Shown: positions 6,515 through 9,756 of the stretch, one piece after another | Position numbering within the stretch: the first letter of the stretch is position 1 | Layout: the number at the start of each line of letters is the position of its first letter | From: an uncultured Oribacterium sp. | GTDB lineage: Bacteria; Bacillota; Clostridia; Lachnospirales; Lachnospiraceae | Assembly: GCA_900770445.1 (NCBI GenBank) | Contig: CAAGKO010000034.1 | Location: forward strand, 1-9,756 | DNA: 9,756 nt | Direction of reading: 5' to 3' | The notes under the pieces: generated by a model | The model's input: the letters and a program-made list of their open reading frames with translations, nothing else | What the model was told of the DNA's origin: nothing | The model's database searches: none | Translations under genes and position numbers: made by a program

Positions 6515-7198
6515 TTACGAGAAGTCGACCTTGTTCCGGGCGATGCGGTCCAGCTCCGGATCGTACTGCGGCTTCACCTTATCCTCGACCGCCTCGTAGA
6601 TCAGGCGACTCTTCGCGCGGCCATCCATGAGCAGCTTCCGGGCGTACTCATTGAGCTCGATCATACGGTTCCGGTTCTTCATCATCCTCGTGTTGATGTA
6701 GACATTCATCACTGCACCCTCGAGGGCAGTGCCGAGACAGGAGGCCGCGACACCGACATCACTCTGCATGAGCTTCGAGCCATGCGCCTCCAGTTCGCTG
6801 AGGTAGTCGAGCGCCTCACAGGCCCGCTCCATCACCTTGATCGGCGTCATGGATGCGTTACTGAGACAGGTTTCGAGGGTCGTCTCCTTGAAATCCTTCT
6901 CCTCCGGGGTCTCATCCGGCAGACCGTAGGCCTGACTGAGCGGCAGAAACACCTTCTCGTCCTCGTCGGAGAGCGCCAGGAAGGCTTCCCGCAGCTTCGC
7001 GAGGCGCGCCTTGATGTCCCGGATGCGTGGTTCAAACTCCGCATATTTTTTCTTCCCGATGGTGAATTCACAGACCATCATGCCGAGGCTCACACCATAG
7101 GCACCGGACAGCGCACTCGCGCCACCACCGCCCGGCACGGATTCCCGCGCACCTAATCGCTCCAGATATTCCCGAATCGTCGTCTCCCCTGATGTCAT
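6515..7198 (-). CDS. fchA: Methenyltetrahydrofolate cyclohydrolase, cyclodeaminase family
   Basis: This protein belongs to the formiminotransferase-cyclodeaminase C-terminal family. Stand-alone clostridial/acetogen members (FchA) hydrolyse 5,10-methenyl-THF to 10-formyl-THF, or release ammonia from formimino-THF. The 227 residues show the N-terminal SVPGGGGASAL loop (20-30), GKKKY (48-52), SNASMTPIKVMERA (113-126), and the SDVGVAA block (146-152) leading into the helical core. AAAGGAA (complement of 7206-7212) lies seven bases before ATG 7198. It precedes folD by 120 nt on the same strand, which favours the cyclohydrolase role over histidine breakdown; no hut genes are seen. The gap to folD has only a TTCTATAGAA palindrome and no gene. 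Confidence 0.88.
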   Translation of the reverse strand: MTSGETTIREYLERLGARESVPGGGGASALSGAYGVSLGMMVCEFTIGKKKYAEFEPRIRDIKARLAKLREAFLALSDEDEKVFLPLSQAYGLPDETPEEKDFKETTLETCLSNASMTPIKVMERACEALDYLSELEAHGSKLMQSDVGVAASCLGTALEGAVMNVYINTRMMKNRNRMIELNEYARKLLMDGRAKSRLIYEAVEDKVKPQYDPELDRIARNKVDFS

Positions 7199-7231
7199 CG
7201 CGTCGTTCCTTTCGTTTTCAGCTTCAGAGTA

Positions 7232-7276
7232 GGCGAGGATGCCACAAAAAACGCCCTCGGCACCGGCATCATCGCC
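7232..7276 (-). promoter_or_regulatory. Stem-loop in the fchA leader
   Basis: GGCGAGGATGCC (7232-7243) pairs with GGCATCATCGCC (7265-7276) over 12 positions with one mismatch. The 21-nt loop, read on the minus strand, contains a small GC-rich hairpin followed by six T residues. The structure would lie at the very 5' end of the fchA transcript. It might stabilise the message or act as an attenuator. I could not match it to the THF riboswitch consensus I know. Confidence 0.45.
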
Positions 7277-7288
7277 TGGATATGCTAC

Positions 7289-7317
7289 ATAATACTCGAT
7301 TTTACAGTAAAAGGAAA
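7289..7317 (-). promoter_or_regulatory. Possible fchA-folD promoter with an operator-like palindrome
   Basis: Read on the minus strand, TATTAT (7294-7289) lies 17 nt after TTTCCT (7317-7312); the -10 is fair and the -35 poor. Between them is a perfect 13-base palindrome, TTTTACAGTAAAA (7300-7312), placed where a repressor would block RNA polymerase. I do not recognise the regulator. The promoter call rests on position and the moderate -10 match. Confidence 0.4.
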
Positions 7318-7374
7318 CCCTGTGATTTGTAGCAGTACAGGCAGGGGGGATTCAACCGGGTCCCTCCGGGGCCC

Positions 7375-7403
7375 TTGCTGAGCTTCACATCCCGTGCTAT
7401 AAT
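7375..7403 (+). promoter_or_regulatory. thi operon promoter
   Basis: TTGCTG (7375-7380) and TATAAT (7398-7403) are separated by exactly 17 bp, and TGC directly before the -10 gives an extended -10 element. Transcription should start near 7410, just before the TPP aptamer. The upstream stretch 7318-7374 holds a 6-bp GC hairpin (7358-7363/7369-7374) but no gene. Confidence 0.85.
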
Positions 7404-7423
7404 GACGAAGTTAAATAAAAGTA

Positions 7424-7511
7424 CAGAGGGGTGTCGGTCAGAACCGGCTGAGATGGGAACTGTGCGTTCCGGACCCTGGAAACCTGATTTGGATCATGCC
7501 AACGTAGGGAG
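7424..7511 (+). promoter_or_regulatory. TPP riboswitch (THI element) aptamer
   Basis: The conserved thi-box landmarks occur in order. They are GAGGGGTG at the 5' side of P1, a P2 stem (7433-7438 with 7443-7448) and CTGAGA at 7448-7453. A variable P3 hairpin follows (GGAAC 7456-7460 with GTTCC 7466-7470), then ACCCTGGAAACCTGATTTGG, ATCATGCC and CGTAGGGA up to 7510. The aptamer binds thiamin pyrophosphate and here controls thiE, thiD and thiW by premature termination. Confidence 0.96.
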
Positions 7512-7544
7512 ATGGGCTTTTTGCACGCGTATTCCAGGCTGTCC
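7471..7544 (+). promoter_or_regulatory. Predicted antiterminator pairing of the TPP riboswitch
   Basis: Bases 7471-7481 (within the aptamer's conserved 3' half) are complementary to 7532-7538 plus 7541-7544: 11 pairs with a two-base CT bulge (7539-7540). The 3' strand overlaps the terminator's left arm (7536-7544). Forming this helix would break both the aptamer and the terminator, as expected for the TPP-free, read-through state. Confidence 0.65.
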
Positions 7545-7564
7545 GATCGGGGCAGCCTTTTCAT
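7536..7564 (+). terminator. Riboswitch-controlled intrinsic terminator
   Basis: A 9-bp stem (7536-7544 with 7550-7558, one G-U) is followed by a T-rich tail, TTTTCATTTT. It lies 25 nt after the TPP aptamer and about 127 nt before thiE, so it is the expected OFF element when TPP is bound. The remaining leader (7565-7690) holds no recognisable gene. Confidence 0.85.
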
Positions 7565-7690
7565 TTTCACTTTTATATACATGTGAGATGCATACCTTGT
7601 AATCAGGAAAAACCGGGCGAACCACGAGGTTTCAGGTGAAGTCTGGCAGTTGAGGATTACGTAGTGTATATATGGAAACAGAAGGAAATT

Positions 7691-8431
7691 ATGAACAGAG
7701 ATTTACTTCGATTATATGCGATCACCGATCGGCACTGCCTGAAAGCAGCAGGGCAGACGAGCTCTGTGAAGTCGGTACCTGGCACAGAAGAGAATCCGGC
7801 AGCAGGGCGCGAGAGTGAAGATTCTTCCCTGCGCTTCGAATCCGAAACAGAGGCACTGGCCATGGCTGTCGAGCAGGCGATCCTCGGCGGGGCGACGATG
7901 GTGCAGTTTCGTGAAAAGGAGCTTACCGGGGCGCGGCTCGAGCAGGATGCGCGGGCGGTGCAGGCGGTCTGCCGGAAGCATGGGGTGCCGTTCATCATGA
8001 ACAACGATGTGGCCCTCGCGCAGAAGCTGGATGCCGACGGCGTTCATGTCGGGCAGAGCGATATGCCGGCGGCGGAAGCCCGTCGTCTCCTCGGTCCGGC
8101 GAAGATCATCGGCGTGACCGCGCGGACGGTGGCAGAGGCGCAGGCAGCGGAAGCGGCCGGCGCGGATTACCTCGGTTCCGGCGCGGTGTTCGGCACGAGC
8201 ACGAAGCGCGATGCGAAGACGATGCCGCTCGAGACCTTCCGAGCCATCACGGCGTCGGTTCAGATTCCGGTCGTGGCGATCGGTGGAATCAGTGCGGCCA
8301 ATGCAGGCGGCCTGAAATCCCATGGCGCTGCGGGACTCGCCGTCGTCAGCAGTCTCTTCGGCGCAGCGGACATCACAGAAGCGGCGCGGACACTGCGGGC
8401 GCTTGCAGATGAGGTCGTCGCCGATCGGTGA
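7691..8431 (+). CDS. thiE: Thiamin-phosphate synthase with an N-terminal insertion
   Basis: ThiE couples HMP pyrophosphate and thiazole phosphate to give thiamin monophosphate in a TIM-barrel active site. The 246 residues include LYAITDR (8-14), VQFREK (71-76), the NND and DGVHVGQSDMP loop (104-126), GSGAVFGTSTKRDA (162-175), PVVAIGGI, and GAAGLAVVSSLF for phosphate binding. It is longer than the usual 205-220 residues because residues 19-54, polar and rich in Glu and Ser, separate the first strand from the first helix. ATG 7691 follows AGAAGGA by four to five bases. A GTG at 7664 with TGAGGA upstream is an alternative adding nine residues. It is the first gene behind the TPP riboswitch. Confidence 0.94.
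   Translation: MNRDLLRLYAITDRHCLKAAGQTSSVKSVPGTEENPAAGRESEDSSLRFESETEALAMAVEQAILGGATMVQFREKELTGARLEQDARAVQAVCRKHGVPFIMNNDVALAQKLDADGVHVGQSDMPAAEARRLLGPAKIIGVTARTVAEAQAAEAAGADYLGSGAVFGTSTKRDAKTMPLETFRAITASVQIPVVAIGGISAANAGGLKSHGAAGLAVVSSLFGAADITEAARTLRALADEVVADR
7745..7844 (+). repeat. Imperfect tandem duplication inside thiE
   Basis: Two adjacent segments, 7745-7798 and 7799-7844, share the same words in the same order: GCAGCAGGGC (7745, 7799), GTGAAG (7766, 7815) and GAATCCG (7792, 7838). The first words are 54 nt apart, so the frame is kept, and both code for AAG. Between the words the copies have diverged. The segment corresponds to the extra residues in ThiE. Confidence 0.4.
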
Positions 8432-8626
8432 CGAGGCGTCCGACAGAAGCGCAGCGGTTTCGCTTTCTGACCGGGAGAATGTCTGATCTCTGCATTGCCA
8501 GTGGCAGACGTTCCGACGGAAAAATTTCACGGTTTGACCGCGTTATGCGTTCAAATACATCACAGCGGCAGGTTGGGGGCACCACCTCAGGTCGCTATAC
8601 AAAATTAATGCGTATGGAGGAGTACT
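8432..8626 (+). other. thiE-thiD spacer with small hairpins, no gene
   Basis: This 195-nt gap is long for an operon. It contains CAGAAGCG (8444-8451) facing CGCTTTCTG (8461-8469) with one bulge, and a 5-bp hairpin with arms at about 8488 and 8504 (TCTGC/GCAGA). TTGACC at 8534-8539 resembles a -35 box but has no good -10 partner. No T-run terminator and no credible reading frame were found. Confidence 0.45.
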
Positions 8627-9430
8627 ATGTATACAGCATTAACAATCGCAGGAAGTGACTCCTGTGGAGGCGCCGGCATCCAGGCAGATATCAAGACAAT
8701 GCTCGCAAATCACGTGTATGCGATGAGCGCGATTACGGCATTGACTGCCCAGAATACGACCGGCGTAAAGAGTATCATGGAGTCGACGCCTGATTTCCTG
8801 AAGGATCAGCTCGATATGATTTTTACGGATATCTATCCGGATGCAGTGAAAACAGGGATGGTTTCCTCTGGCAGCCTCATCGAGGTGATCGCCGAGAGAC
8901 TCACATTCTACAAGGCCAGAAACATCGTGGTGGACCCGGTGATGATCGCCACCAGCGGGGCGAAGCTCATCAGCGACGATGCAGTGGATACACTGAAGTC
9001 GAAGCTGCTCCCGCTCGCGACGGTGATCACACCGAACATTCCGGAGAGTGAGGTACTGTCCGGGATAACGATTCGCAGCTCCGCGGATATGGTGGAAGCG
9101 GCGAAGCGGATCCACGCAGCCTTCGGCTGTGCCGTGCTTACGAAGGGCGGCCACAGCCTGGACGATGCGAACGATGTGCTCGTACATGGAGAGCAGGTGA
9201 CCTGGTTCCACGGCAGACGAATCGAGAATTCGAACACGCACGGAACCGGCTGCACGCTGTCCTCGGCGATCGCGTCGAATCTGGCCAAGGGATATGATCT
9301 CGAGACATCTGTACAGTACGCGAAGAACTATATCTCCGGCGCACTGAACGCGATGCTGGATCTCGGAAAGGGCAGCGGTCCGATGGACCACGGCTTCATG
9401 ATCCAGGGCGATTATTCGACCGCTCTCTGA
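8627..9430 (+). CDS. thiD: Hydroxymethylpyrimidine / phosphomethylpyrimidine kinase
   Basis: ThiD is a ribokinase-fold enzyme that phosphorylates HMP and then HMP phosphate, giving the pyrophosphate used by ThiE. The 267-residue product has normal length. It opens with LTIAGSDSCGGAGIQADIK (5-23), carries VKTGM, VVDPVMIATSG and ITPNIPESEVL, and ends with the NTHGTGCTLSSAIA loop. Cys209 in that loop is the position of the active-site cysteine of Salmonella ThiD. A strong GGAGGAG (8616-8622) precedes ATG 8627. The neighbours thiE and thiW place it in thiamin salvage and make a pyridoxal kinase role unlikely. Confidence 0.96.
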   Translation: MYTALTIAGSDSCGGAGIQADIKTMLANHVYAMSAITALTAQNTTGVKSIMESTPDFLKDQLDMIFTDIYPDAVKTGMVSSGSLIEVIAERLTFYKARNIVVDPVMIATSGAKLISDDAVDTLKSKLLPLATVITPNIPESEVLSGITIRSSADMVEAAKRIHAAFGCAVLTKGGHSLDDANDVLVHGEQVTWFHGRRIENSNTHGTGCTLSSAIASNLAKGYDLETSVQYAKNYISGALNAMLDLGKGSGPMDHGFMIQGDYSTAL

Positions 9431-9596
9431 GTGAAAACAGATGTAAGCTGTCCGTGGTCTTCATATATTCACGCTTTCCGCAACGGGGGCGGGGATATGA
9501 TGGAGACGCAGGGACGGAGCTGCGCCGGATTCGACTTCGAGAGGCAGAAGAGTGAACCATCCTTCGGCGATGTTCTATTGTAGAAGGAGATTCATG

Positions 9597-9756
9597 ATGC
9601 GTAACGAAAATTCTGCTACCGCAAGCGTAGCAACCACAAGTGTAAACACGAAGAAGCTGGCCCTCGCGGCTGTTTTTGCCGCCATCGCGGTGGTCGGCTC
9701 GACCTTTTCCGTGCCGGTCTTCGGCTCGAAGTGTGCGCCGGTACAGCACCTCGTCA
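9597..9756 (+). CDS. thiW: ThiW, substrate-binding subunit of an ECF thiazole transporter (partial)
   Basis: Only the first 53 residues are inside the window; the frame is open to the edge. After a polar tail of about 16 residues comes a hydrophobic membrane segment, KLALAAVFAAIAVVGSTF, then SVPVFGSKCAPVQHLV. This last block is characteristic of ThiW, the S component proposed to import hydroxyethylthiazole with a shared ECF energising module. AAGGAG (9584-9589) lies seven bases before ATG 9597; ATG 9594 directly before it is also possible. It follows thiD by about 165 nt; that gap (9431-9596) holds no gene or clear terminator. A thiM kinase might be expected downstream, but it is not visible here. 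Confidence 0.85.
   Translation, partial: MRNENSATASVATTSVNTKKLALAAVFAAIAVVGSTFSVPVFGSKCAPVQHLV

Noticed and set aside
7345..7375. tRNA-like T-arm (GGTTGAATCC on the minus strand)
   Set aside because: The flanking bases cannot form the five-pair T stem, and no anticodon or acceptor arm can be placed nearby.
7375..7602. Plus-strand open frame of 75 residues
   Set aside because: It lies over the promoter, TPP aptamer and terminator, whose conserved bases explain the sequence fully.
8428..8658. Plus-strand frame of 76 residues in the thiE-thiD gap
   Set aside because: The GTG start overlaps the thiE stop but has no suitably placed ribosome binding site. The product is basic and featureless and runs into thiD.

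Overview
The window reads as chromosomal DNA of a fairly GC-rich Firmicute, most likely a Clostridia/Lachnospiraceae-type anaerobe. The codons favour GAG, AAG and ATC, the ribosome binding sites are AGGAG-like, and a TATAAT promoter feeds a TPP riboswitch that ends in an intrinsic terminator. FolD belongs to the clostridial subtype and sits beside an acetogen/clostridial-type FchA. The genus cannot be named from the sequence. Nothing looks like a phage, transposase or CRISPR locus; apart from bases 1-219 the content is ordinary core metabolism.

Layout. Bases 1-219 hold a striking nested palindrome of unknown identity and a strong plus-strand terminator, probably the tail of an upstream transcript that I cannot identify. 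Bases 286-486 are the control region of an arginine operon: a TATAAT box, a perfect-dyad ARG box, and a very short Arg-rich reading frame ending 2 nt before argG. The plus-strand operon is argG (489-1751), argJ (1877-3112), argB (3226-4110) and argD (4224-5465). Structured spacers separate the genes and a bidirectional terminator closes the operon. Arriving from the other strand is a one-carbon pair, fchA (6515-7198) then folD (5513-6394), whose transcript ends at the same terminator. Bases 7199-7690 are a divergent control region: a fchA promoter/leader on the minus strand, and on the plus strand the thi promoter, a TPP riboswitch and its terminator. These lead into thiE (7691-8431), thiD (8627-9430) and the start of thiW, cut by the window end.

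How the genes work together. ArgJ recycles the acetyl group, ArgB makes acetylglutamyl phosphate, ArgD makes acetylornithine, and ArgG converts citrulline to argininosuccinate; argC, argF and argH must lie elsewhere. FolD and FchA together interconvert methylene-THF, methenyl-THF and formyl-THF. FolD here lacks the lysine and glutamine tied to cyclohydrolase activity in the classic bifunctional enzyme, so FchA probably supplies that step. The thi genes look like thiamin precursor salvage: thiazole uptake (ThiW), HMP phosphorylation (ThiD) and joining of the two halves (ThiE), switched off by TPP.

The observations most worth a second look are the split FolD/FchA active-site logic, the 11-bp antiterminator visible in the TPP riboswitch, a roughly 36-residue insertion in ThiE that looks like an imperfect tandem duplication, and the unidentified structured element at the left edge.
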